DNA of 64,000 bases from JBCFBK01 sp038562555 (GTDB lineage Bacteria > Bacteroidota > Bacteroidia > Bacteroidales > Prolixibacteraceae), in NCBI GenBank assembly GCA_038562555.1, contig JBCFBK010000002.1:218066-282065 (forward strand), given 5' to 3'. The notes below the pieces were generated by a model, which ran no database searches, was not told where the DNA came from, and worked only from the letters and a program-made list of their open reading frames with translations. Of the stretch, positions 17,701-25,281 are shown one piece after another. Each line of letters opens with the position of its first letter. Position 1 is the first letter of the stretch. The position numbers and the translations under genes were made by a program.

Positions 17701-18543
17701 ATGAAAGTAGTATTATTCTGTGGAGGAGAAGGGGTCCGCCTGAGAGACTACTCAGATCAAATCCCGAAGCCGATGGTCACCATCGGTTACAGGCCTATTC
17801 TTTGGAATATTATGAAATACTATGCCAGCTATGGGCATAAAGATTTTATCTTATGCCTTGGCTATCGGGCCGACGCTATCAAAAATTATTTCATTCATTA
17901 TGATGAGACGATCTCAAATGATTTCATCTACACAAAAGGCGGGCAAAGCATTGAGCTTGTTAATTCGGACATTGAAGACTGGAAAATCACCTTTATTGAT
18001 ACCGGGATGACTGCTAACGTGGGCATGCGTTTAATGCAGGTCAGGGAATACCTCAGGGGTGAAAAGGTTTTCCTCGCTAATTACAGCGATGGTTTAACCG
18101 ACCTCCATCTTCCGTCCATGATCGACTGGTTTGAAAAGCAAAAAGATAAAACGGCTGCCTTCATGGTTTACCAGCCTACTCAAAGTTTCCATATTGTGCA
18201 GCGGGAGGAAGACGGCGCTGTGAAGAACATCAGCCACATCGGATCGGCAGGCCTCCATATTAATGCAGGCTATTTTATCTTTCGGAACGAAATATTTGAC
18301 GCGATGGAATTTGGAGAAGAATTGGTGGACGGGCCGTTCAACCGACTGATCGAAAAAAATAAACTCATTTCCTGGGAACATAAGGGGTTTTGGGCCAGCA
18401 TGGATACGTTCAAGGATAAAAAGAACCTGGACGATATTTACGCACAGGGGAATGCCCCGTGGGAAGTGTGGAACAAGATGGATCAACAGGCAAAGCGAAA
18501 AACCATGATGGGAAAAACTTTCTTTAGTTATGTTGCCATTTAA
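17701..18543 (+). CDS. Glucose-1-phosphate cytidylyltransferase-like nucleotidyltransferase
   Basis: Sugar-1-phosphate nucleotidyltransferase resembling RfbF. The activation loop GGEGVRLR (8-15), P22-K-P-M and the stretch RPILWNIMKYYASYGHKDF are the family pattern, as is the later HKGFWASMDTFKDK. It differs from the second cytidylyltransferase of the window (32614) in the loop (GGEGVRL against GGLGSRL) and lacks the usual SEET segment, so the accepted sugar may differ. ATG 17701 starts the family homology; an upstream TTG adds seven residues. It overlaps the next gene by 14 nt. Confidence 0.85.
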   Translation: MKVVLFCGGEGVRLRDYSDQIPKPMVTIGYRPILWNIMKYYASYGHKDFILCLGYRADAIKNYFIHYDETISNDFIYTKGGQSIELVNSDIEDWKITFIDTGMTANVGMRLMQVREYLRGEKVFLANYSDGLTDLHLPSMIDWFEKQKDKTAAFMVYQPTQSFHIVQREEDGAVKNISHIGSAGLHINAGYFIFRNEIFDAMEFGEELVDGPFNRLIEKNKLISWEHKGFWASMDTFKDKKNLDDIYAQGNAPWEVWNKMDQQAKRKTMMGKTFFSYVAI

Positions 18544-19171
18544 GCTTAAAAACAACTCACCCCTCAACATTCTCTGCATGGGTGCTCATTGCGACGACAT
18601 TGAAATCGGCGCAGGGGGAACTTTACTAAAAATGTTTGAAGAGTACACGATTGGAAAGGTATACTGGGTGGCTTTCGCGTCCAACGAAACCAGAAAGCAG
18701 GAAGCAATAAACAGTGCCGGACAATTTCTTGCCGGTGTACCGGATAAAAAAATTGCCATATACTCATTCCGTGATGGCTTCCTGCCTTACCATGCCCCAG
18801 AAATTAAAGAAATCTTTGAAGAGCTGAAAACTGAAATTTTACCCGATTTAATTTTCACACATTATCGCAATGACCGTCATCAGGACCATCGGTTGGTTAG
18901 TGATTTAACCTGGAATACCTGGCGGAACAATTTTATTCTGGAGTATGAAATTCCAAAGTATGACGGTGATTTGGGAAGCCCTAATTTTTATGTCCCGCTT
19001 GATGAAAAGTATATCCTGAAGCGCAATGGCATCCTGCTGAAAGCTTTTGTTTCGCAACAGTCAAAGCATTGGTTTGACGATGCCCTGTTTAACGCTTTAC
19101 TTCGTCTGCGGGGAATGGAGTCTGCCACAATAAACGCGGAAGCATTTTATGCACGGAAAATAACGCTATAA
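18530..19171 (+). CDS. PIG-L/LmbE-family deacetylase
   Basis: Zinc-dependent N-deacetylase family acting on N-acetylated sugars or related substrates. The metal site is visible as A-H20-C-D22-D23-IEIGAGG (family AHPDD) and RHQDH (116-120) after FTHYRND. Length is 213 aa. The start overlaps the cytidylyltransferase gene by 14 nt, suggesting coupled expression. In this setting it most likely removes an acetyl group from an amino sugar nucleotide or lipid-linked sugar; the exact substrate is inference. Confidence 0.87.
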   Translation: MLPFKLKNNSPLNILCMGAHCDDIEIGAGGTLLKMFEEYTIGKVYWVAFASNETRKQEAINSAGQFLAGVPDKKIAIYSFRDGFLPYHAPEIKEIFEELKTEILPDLIFTHYRNDRHQDHRLVSDLTWNTWRNNFILEYEIPKYDGDLGSPNFYVPLDEKYILKRNGILLKAFVSQQSKHWFDDALFNALLRLRGMESATINAEAFYARKITL

Positions 19172-19226
19172 AAAAAACGACCGCAAGGCATTTACACACA
19201 AATTGCGAACAACAAATCATTGATCT

Positions 19227-19979
19227 ATGAATTTAGGACATTATATAAAAGCAGCCAGGCGCAAATTGTTTCCGCAAAAACAGTTTGTTATTTACGACAA
19301 CAGCGTGCTTCCGGCTAAACACCTGCGATTTAACGGACCGATGTTTGCCGACGATGCTTTTTATCTCCGGACTTCCGAATCGGAAGCGAGGCGATTAATT
19401 GACCGGTTTCGTTGCGATAAAACGAGTCGCCTACTGGAAATTGGCTGCGGACAGGGACGCCTGGCAACCGGTTTACTGAGGCTTATCGGTCCGGTCAACT
19501 ATACCGGTCTGGATGTACACCTCCCCTCCGTTAACTGGTGCAGGCGATATATTGAAAAGACACAGCCTTCCTATCATTTTGAACACCTTAATATCGGCAG
19601 TGAACGTTATAACAAAGGCGGCGTTAAGATCGATCACAACTTCAAATTTCCCGTTAAAGATCAAAGCGTCGACGTGATTTACATCTGGGGGGTATTTACA
19701 AACCTCGAAGGGGAAATCATGAAAGTGTACTTAAATGACCTGAAACGAATGCTTCTGCCGGGAGGGAAAATATTCTTCACTGCATTTGCAGAAGAAGACG
19801 TGCCGAATATCTCCGTTAATCCGGAAGGTTACCTGTTCAAGGAGTATACCGGACCGCTGCAGGTTGTGCGCTATGAGAAGAGTTATTTGTTCTCGCTCAT
19901 TGCTCAGGCAGGGCTGGTTGTTGACGATTTCATTTACGGGAAGGAGTTTGACGGACAAAGTGAATTTTATTTAAGCTGA
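19227..19979 (+). CDS. Class I SAM-dependent methyltransferase
   Basis: Rossmann methyltransferase with motif I LLEIGCGQGRLATGL (around residues 71-85), acidic YTGLDVH and the post-motif YIWGVFTNLEGE and LPGGKIFFTAF. The 250-aa product has a short N-terminal extension typical of sugar or lipid methylases and no membrane segment. It is last in the cassette after the PIG-L gene and convergent with the minus-strand DUF4251 operon. An O- or N-methyl transfer onto the cassette's sugar is plausible but not shown. Confidence 0.82.
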   Translation: MNLGHYIKAARRKLFPQKQFVIYDNSVLPAKHLRFNGPMFADDAFYLRTSESEARRLIDRFRCDKTSRLLEIGCGQGRLATGLLRLIGPVNYTGLDVHLPSVNWCRRYIEKTQPSYHFEHLNIGSERYNKGGVKIDHNFKFPVKDQSVDVIYIWGVFTNLEGEIMKVYLNDLKRMLLPGGKIFFTAFAEEDVPNISVNPEGYLFKEYTGPLQVVRYEKSYLFSLIAQAGLVVDDFIYGKEFDGQSEFYLS

Positions 19980-20074
19980 CTTTCAGGTCCCCGGGGATAA
20001 TACAAAACGGAGACCTGACTGCTGCAAATTATTTAAACGACGCCTGGCACAGAGGCATTTGTCCGGCAATCGTT

Positions 20075-20590
20075 TTATTCCGGCAACTCTTTCTCTTCCT
20101 CCAGGGGTTCTATGACGCCGTAGTAGCTGACCGACTGCCGGTTGTTTGATGTAATATTCACGTCGGCATAGCCCGACAAACCGGCGGTAATCAAGACCCG
20201 GTAATTGTCTTTGTCCGTATCGACATTCATACTGATCCGGTATATTTTCTTCCGTTTGTTGTACTGAATATCGATTTCCTCGGCTTCCTCCTTAAATTTG
20301 ATTCCACCTTCGCCGCCACCATATTCCGCACGGTATGCGCGGCCAAAAAATGGCAGCCAGGCCTCTACCCGGGTACTGTCGACCGCCAGGTCGTAGCGCG
20401 AGGTAAGATCGATCCGTGGTCCGGCCATCGGCGTGACGGACCTGGCAACAAAGCAGAATTCCTGTGATTCAATAAGTTGTCTTATTTCCTCTTCCTTCTG
20501 CACCTGCCGTTCTTTGCGGGATAGTTCCTGACCGTTTCCTGTTGTGGCAACTGCCAGCATCCATAACATGAAAAAAAATATTCTGCCCAT
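20075..20590 (-). CDS. DUF4251 secreted protein
   Basis: Member of the Bacteroidota-specific DUF4251 family, function unknown. The family core is clear: PFFGRAYRAEYGGGEGGI in the middle and ITSNNRQSVSYYGVI at the end. ATG at 20590 gives a signal peptide (MGRIFFFMLWMLAVATTG) and follows an A-rich stretch; an upstream in-frame ATG at 20635 would add 15 polar residues. The protein is presumably periplasmic or outer-membrane associated. It is last in a minus-strand group of four secreted proteins. Confidence 0.85.
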   Translation of the reverse strand: MGRIFFFMLWMLAVATTGNGQELSRKERQVQKEEEIRQLIESQEFCFVARSVTPMAGPRIDLTSRYDLAVDSTRVEAWLPFFGRAYRAEYGGGEGGIKFKEEAEEIDIQYNKRKKIYRISMNVDTDKDNYRVLITAGLSGYADVNITSNNRQSVSYYGVIEPLEEEKELPE

Positions 20591-20663
20591 ATCTTTTTTT
20601 TTGGTCTGTTTATTCCCATTCAAAATGGATGCCATTTTTTCAAATTCACTCAGGTGCGACGAA

Positions 20664-21452
20664 CTACTTCAACTGGTACTCCCATTCGTAAATCTTATCC
20701 TGGGCAGCACGCGCATCCGGCGCCTCAGGTAACAACAATAAGTATTTTTTCATATTGGCTATAGCCTTCGCCGGACGATTGATCTGCGCGCAAAGCAGCG
20801 CCATGTTATAATAAGCAGCCGGAAAGGCTACCGGATCCAGATCGACCGACTTACGGTAAAGTTCAAGAGCCTCGGCATAGTGTTTCCTGTTATTTGCAGC
20901 ATTCGCCTGTACAATTAAACGTCTTTGTTCCTCCGACACCGGAGGCTTCACCTGTAATGAGCGGTATTCGGACGCCAGCTTCTCAAATCGGGCCTGGTCC
21001 TCATCCTGCTGCACCTGATACTGATGCTGAATAAAATACAGCAAATCGGCAAACCGTTTCAAGGAAGGCAGATCACGGGGCCGAAAATCCAGGCTCGCCA
21101 GGGTATCCCCGATCAGGATTGAAAAAATATACGCAGTAGGTGAGTTCCACCGGTACACCTGAACCGGTGCATCCAGATAGTCGCTTCCCTTAAACACGTA
21201 GATCTTATCTCCTTTCATGCTGATCCTCTCACCATCAATTTCAAAAGGCCCGGGAATTGGCGTCCAGGCTTTATTCCCGTATATAAAAAATTTCGCTTTG
21301 CGGGAAATTTCTTCCATTTCCTGATTGGCAGCTTCGATAGTTGTTATATCGTCCGGGGGTACGGGCACGTACTCGACCGGGTGCTGGGCGATCGCGAGAA
21401 GCGTTCCCATCAGTAAGGCTGCTGCAGTAAAGCCAGAGGATAAAATTTTCAT
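20664..21452 (-). CDS. Secreted tetratricopeptide-like protein (paralogue A)
   Basis: 262 aa with an N-terminal signal peptide ending near AIAQ, an unrecognised central beta-rich part (about residues 25-150), and a C-terminal TPR-like helical region with AAYYNMALLCAQINRPAKA followed by APDARAAQDKIYEWE. It is clearly paralogous to the product of 23132-23959: PPVSEEQRRLIVQANA and DARAAQDKIYEWE are nearly identical. The two copies flank the Cys-motif gene, so all are probably one operon. Function unknown; a role in an envelope complex is inferred. Confidence 0.8.
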   Translation of the reverse strand: MKILSSGFTAAALLMGTLLAIAQHPVEYVPVPPDDITTIEAANQEMEEISRKAKFFIYGNKAWTPIPGPFEIDGERISMKGDKIYVFKGSDYLDAPVQVYRWNSPTAYIFSILIGDTLASLDFRPRDLPSLKRFADLLYFIQHQYQVQQDEDQARFEKLASEYRSLQVKPPVSEEQRRLIVQANAANNRKHYAEALELYRKSVDLDPVAFPAAYYNMALLCAQINRPAKAIANMKKYLLLLPEAPDARAAQDKIYEWEYQLK

Positions 21453-21477
21453 CTGTTTGTTTTTTTAAATTAACCAA

Positions 21478-22971
21478 CTACGGACAATCTTTCAAGGCAG
21501 CATACGTGTTGTTGATATTATTCTGAATGTATCTGGCCGTTTCAAGTACGCCGCCGTTAATTTTATTGGCTTCCTTGATCCGTTTATAACTGAGCAGCCA
21601 GTCAAGGGCATTATACGATTGGTTAACAGCCAGTTCCGCATAAGCAACCACGGGCATTTTCTTCGCTACCCATTTGCCGAAAACCTCACCCGAAGCAGCG
21701 ATTTTCGAAATATCGAGCAGCGCGTTCAATGCAGGGGCCTCTTCGCCGAAATATTCCTGCATGGTTGAATCCTGAAGCATCGAATTAATCTCCTGGTTAG
21801 ACGAACTCAGCTGACCCATCAGGCTCTGGAACCCATTGCTCAGGAAACTTTGCCAGTCACTGATATTGCTGATCATTTCATTCATCTGACCGGCCGAAGA
21901 CAAGAGTTGCAATCTTTTTATTTTGGCTTCAATGTCTGCGACATTCAATCCTTTTGCAGCCATCTGTGCCGACTTGCTCTCATAAATCGTTGCCAACCGT
22001 CCGGCAGCCTCGGCCCGTTTGTTAAAATTTTCCAGCAAAGCGCCTGAAAAATAAGAAATCCCGTCTTTAACCACGTTCAGCAGGGCATTACGGTTTGCCG
22101 TTTCCCAGGTGTCAAGCTGATCCTTGGCCAGGTAGACGGTCTTTTGAAACTGTGCGCGCTGATTGACGTAACCCTTCAGCCGGGCAGCAAGCTTGCCGCA
22201 ATCGGGGGTAGTTTCAACGGGTCCTCCCTTTTCTGTATACCTGCTGATATCGGAAGCAATCGACAGACTGTCATTTTTAAGGTTGTCTGCGATAAAGGTT
22301 TTCGCATCCCTGAGATCGACCACAGAAGGATCATTCTCCGGTTCGATGAGTAAGTTAAGGTCTTCTGCAGGCATAACATCGCCAAAGAAGGGAGTACCCC
22401 CGCCTACTTTCAGGGTATCGGAAACAAATCCCTCGCCGGCTGTATCAAAAGGTTTCTGAATCGACGCCGCCATATCTTCGAGCCTTCCCGACATCAATGC
22501 CGGCTGACTGGCTGTCTCGAGCGACTTGAAGGCGGCACCTGTCGATCCGATCGATTTGTACGACTTCATCATTTCTTCATACCGGGCCTGCGCAAGGGCA
22601 TCGGCAAGCTTCTTTGCCTGGGCTGCCTGCTGGGCTGCAAGTGCCGCCTGCTGCTGTTTCTGAGCTTCGGCCGCCGGATTGGCCGGGGCAAAGACCGCGT
22701 TTAGAAAACTCTGCATGACGGCTCCGGTGACCATCGATTTTACAGTCGAATTTAAAGAAGCGGCAGCCACTGCCGACGAAACCGCTCCGGAGGAGCCGGA
22801 AGGTGCAACATAATACTGACAACCTGAAGAATGAGGAGCATTCATTTTGGCGCCGCAATAGGCGCAGACCGGATCAGGGACAGCGGGTATATTTTGTGCA
22901 AACGTTGTTGTGCCCGCCAGAATACCGGCCACCGCAAACAAACACCGGAAGAGATAGGCTTGTTTTTTCAT
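21478..22971 (-). CDS. Secreted Cys-motif protein of unknown function
   Basis: 497 aa, not recognised. A signal peptide (to about residue 25) is followed by C36-A-Y-C39 with H47 and C51, spaced like a small zinc-binding knuckle. Next comes an Ala/Gln-rich coiled-coil stretch around residues 95-140 (QKQQQAALAAQQAAQAKK), then a long, mostly helical C-terminal part ending in YAALKDCP. Lying between two paralogous TPR proteins with 25 nt to the downstream one, it probably works with them in the periplasm. A cysteine-rich metal site in an exported protein is unusual; disulfides are an alternative. Confidence 0.75.
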   Translation of the reverse strand: MKKQAYLFRCLFAVAGILAGTTTFAQNIPAVPDPVCAYCGAKMNAPHSSGCQYYVAPSGSSGAVSSAVAAASLNSTVKSMVTGAVMQSFLNAVFAPANPAAEAQKQQQAALAAQQAAQAKKLADALAQARYEEMMKSYKSIGSTGAAFKSLETASQPALMSGRLEDMAASIQKPFDTAGEGFVSDTLKVGGGTPFFGDVMPAEDLNLLIEPENDPSVVDLRDAKTFIADNLKNDSLSIASDISRYTEKGGPVETTPDCGKLAARLKGYVNQRAQFQKTVYLAKDQLDTWETANRNALLNVVKDGISYFSGALLENFNKRAEAAGRLATIYESKSAQMAAKGLNVADIEAKIKRLQLLSSAGQMNEMISNISDWQSFLSNGFQSLMGQLSSSNQEINSMLQDSTMQEYFGEEAPALNALLDISKIAASGEVFGKWVAKKMPVVAYAELAVNQSYNALDWLLSYKRIKEANKINGGVLETARYIQNNINNTYAALKDCP

Positions 22972-23131
22972 ACGTTTTTTTTCAATTTATTCAACTACAA
23001 TTTGCGTATAGTGCGTCGTCACTTTGAGACACTTACCAACGATATGAAACTCCATGTTGGCGAAAATTATCATCCTACCCTTAGGCATTGTCGTTCAACA
23101 TGTTCGTTTCATTGGTTTCGCTGTTATAGAT

Positions 23132-23959
23132 TTACTGAGGCTGCAGCATGATCTCCCACTCGTAGATCTTGTCCTGGGCGGCACGGGCATCTTTTGCATC
23201 AGGCATTAATGTCAGGTACCTCTTCATTGAACCGATCGCCAAATGCAATCTCCGGATCTGAGCATACAGCAACGCCTGGTTATAATAGGCCTCCGGGTAA
23301 GAAACCGGATCCATTTCGATAACGCTCTTGTAAAGAAGGATCGCTTTCACATATTGTTTTTGCTGGTTCATGGCATTGGCCTGCACAATCAGGCGCCTTT
23401 GGTCTTCCGATACGGGCGGCTTTATTTTTAAAGCCTGGTAGCCGGCGGCCATTTCTCTAAAAGCATTTTCTTCCTTTTCCCGCTCTTTGAGAAGCTCCTG
23501 CTGCATAAAATAAAACAGATCTGTAAAACGTTGGGCAAGGGTAATATCCTTTGGCCGAAACCGAAACTCAATGGCGCGCCTGAACCATACGAAACAGGGA
23601 TACGTGTAAGGCTTACCGTGATTATCCTCAAGCAGCACCGGCAGATCGATGTATTCCGAATAAGGGAAGATGAAACTTCCGCCAACCGTGTCAATTTCAA
23701 AGCGTGAGCCTTTGATGGCCACCGATTGCGGATTCACCCATTTTGTACCCGATCCGCGATAAATGTAGAGCCACATTTTTTCTTCCTGCATGATCCGGAT
23801 CAGCTCGTTTCCGGCCTCTTCAATCGTTTCAATGTCGGAAGGGATTGCCGGTGTATAAATAACACTCGCATTTACGGCGCCGGTAGGAGATTGAGCGAGG
23901 GTATAGCCACCCCATGCAAACAGCAGTACTGCCATTAAAGCCAGGTATACCGTTTTCAT
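23132..23959 (-). CDS. Secreted tetratricopeptide-like protein (paralogue B)
   Basis: 275 aa with a signal peptide (MKTVYLALMAVLLFAWGGY) and the same architecture as the 20664-21452 product: a central domain containing FRFRPKDITLAQRFTDLFYF, then TPR-like EAYYNQALLYAQIRRLHLA and the shared end KDARAAQDKIYEWE. The corresponding central segment in copy A is LDFRPRDLPSLKRFADLLYF. First gene of the minus-strand group. The duplication is old, since the central domains have diverged well beyond the C-termini. Confidence 0.8.
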   Translation of the reverse strand: MKTVYLALMAVLLFAWGGYTLAQSPTGAVNASVIYTPAIPSDIETIEEAGNELIRIMQEEKMWLYIYRGSGTKWVNPQSVAIKGSRFEIDTVGGSFIFPYSEYIDLPVLLEDNHGKPYTYPCFVWFRRAIEFRFRPKDITLAQRFTDLFYFMQQELLKEREKEENAFREMAAGYQALKIKPPVSEDQRRLIVQANAMNQQKQYVKAILLYKSVIEMDPVSYPEAYYNQALLYAQIRRLHLAIGSMKRYLTLMPDAKDARAAQDKIYEWEIMLQPQ

Positions 23960-24052
23960 ACGTTAAGATTTAAAGTATTTTGATCGTTAGTTTTTTTCCG
24001 AAATCTAATCAAAGTTACTCATTTCTTTTGGCATATGATATTCCAGGCATAA

Positions 24053-24078
24053 AAAAAAGGAGCATTTGCTCCTTTTTT
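24053..24078 (-). terminator. Rho-independent terminator of the acyltransferase gene
   Basis: Starting three bases after the acyltransferase stop, an 11-bp stem (AAAAAAGGAGC paired with GCTCCTTTTTT) closes a 4-nt loop, followed on the minus strand by more T residues. It separates this gene from the TPR operon downstream. Confidence 0.85.
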
Positions 24079-24080
24079 GC

Positions 24081-25232
24081 TTATAATATTAATTTCGATT
24101 TACTGGTTCGTTCCGCGTTTAGCAGCGGGTTTGCATACATTTGCAAAAAAAGCCGTTTCTGGCAGCCTGGGTCACCGCCTCCTATAGTTTTTACCAGATC
24201 TTCGAGCAGTTCCGAAAACTTGTCACGTATGCCGTCGTCAACCAGCGCCTGATGGTCGTTGCTTCCCGCCAATAAATCGGCAGCCAGGTAGTTGTTCGGC
24301 CAGAGTTTGTAGTTTTTATAAATGCAGGCATCAATATATTCGCCGAGCCGCTGAATACTTTCATTCAGGTTGTCGGGATTGATCAACTCGTCTAACTGTT
24401 TGTCAATCGGACTGCCGAAAGCAAAATGAACTCTTCCCTTGGGTTTGAGCAGACCGTAGGCCATGCTCTTAAAATCGTCGGCTGGCTTTTTGATATAGCT
24501 TTCGTGCTCACGCTTGTAAATTTCTTCCACTTTTGAGATCCCGCAGGGCTCCCGTTCGTACGAAATCGATAAAGGAACTATCTTTAACTGCCGGAATCCT
24601 TCCACCAGACTGCCTTCGTTACTCAAATTCAACATTTTCAATAAAGCCGTCTGTGTCTGATCGTTACCATCCTTGGTCCTGCCTTCACGCTGTGCAATCC
24701 AGACCGAATCATTGTTCCGGCTGATCGATTCGCGGATATACCGCGATAACTGTTTTGAAGCGGTCAGCAACTCCCGGGCCGGTAAATTCCGCTGAACAAT
24801 GAAACAGCGGTTTAATTTCAGCGCATGTTCAATCCAGTCGTAGATCAGGAGGTTATTGCCCACAGCGACCTCGGTGGTGTTCATTCCTGCATTGGCAATG
24901 ATAAAATTCAAAATGGCCGAATCAAGGATAATATCCCTGTGGTTGGAGAAAAAGAGGTAACTTTGGGTTTTATCAAGATTTTCAAGTCCGCTGGAAGTGA
25001 CGCCGCTGGTTGTCTTTTCGATGATCCATTCCTTAATGAGCGGATACATGAATTTCATCTGTAATTCATTGATTGAATTGATCCCGGAAAGCAGCTTACA
25101 GATTTCGTTCACTTTATTTTCCTCTTTAAAAATATAGGTCAAAACCTGCCTAAACACTTCGTCGTTCAGCAATACACGAATGTACTGATTTACTTCATGA
25201 TCCTGATAGGGCCGGATATCGTCATAGCTCAT
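24081..25232 (-). CDS. Glycerol-3-phosphate/lysophosphatidate acyltransferase family protein
   Basis: Membrane-associated acyltransferase of the PlsB/PlsC superfamily, 383 aa, without clear membrane helices. The acyltransferase block I reads FFSNH98-RDIILD104; the His-Asp spacing is HX5D (or HxD) instead of the standard HX4D. Block III is QRE183-GRTKDG, agreeing with the family's EGTRS/EGRTKDG pattern. It is annotated across Bacteroidota as a 1-acylglycerol-3-phosphate acyltransferase; the acceptor is not provable here. It has its own promoter-like box and terminator, so is probably monocistronic. Confidence 0.8.
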   Translation of the reverse strand: MSYDDIRPYQDHEVNQYIRVLLNDEVFRQVLTYIFKEENKVNEICKLLSGINSINELQMKFMYPLIKEWIIEKTTSGVTSSGLENLDKTQSYLFFSNHRDIILDSAILNFIIANAGMNTTEVAVGNNLLIYDWIEHALKLNRCFIVQRNLPARELLTASKQLSRYIRESISRNNDSVWIAQREGRTKDGNDQTQTALLKMLNLSNEGSLVEGFRQLKIVPLSISYEREPCGISKVEEIYKREHESYIKKPADDFKSMAYGLLKPKGRVHFAFGSPIDKQLDELINPDNLNESIQRLGEYIDACIYKNYKLWPNNYLAADLLAGSNDHQALVDDGIRDKFSELLEDLVKTIGGGDPGCQKRLFLQMYANPLLNAERTSKSKLIL

Positions 25233-25262
25233 ATTTCATTGCTCCTTTTAAGTATAGCGGCG

Positions 25263-25270
25263 CAAATATA
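25263..25270 (-). promoter_or_regulatory. Candidate -7 box for the acyltransferase gene
   Basis: On the minus strand TATATTTG, a perfect TAnnTTTG match, 31 nt before the ATG at 25232 and within the 49-nt gap to the upstream gene. No good -33 element is seen. Confidence 0.45.
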
Positions 25271-25281
25271 CAAAATGCCAT

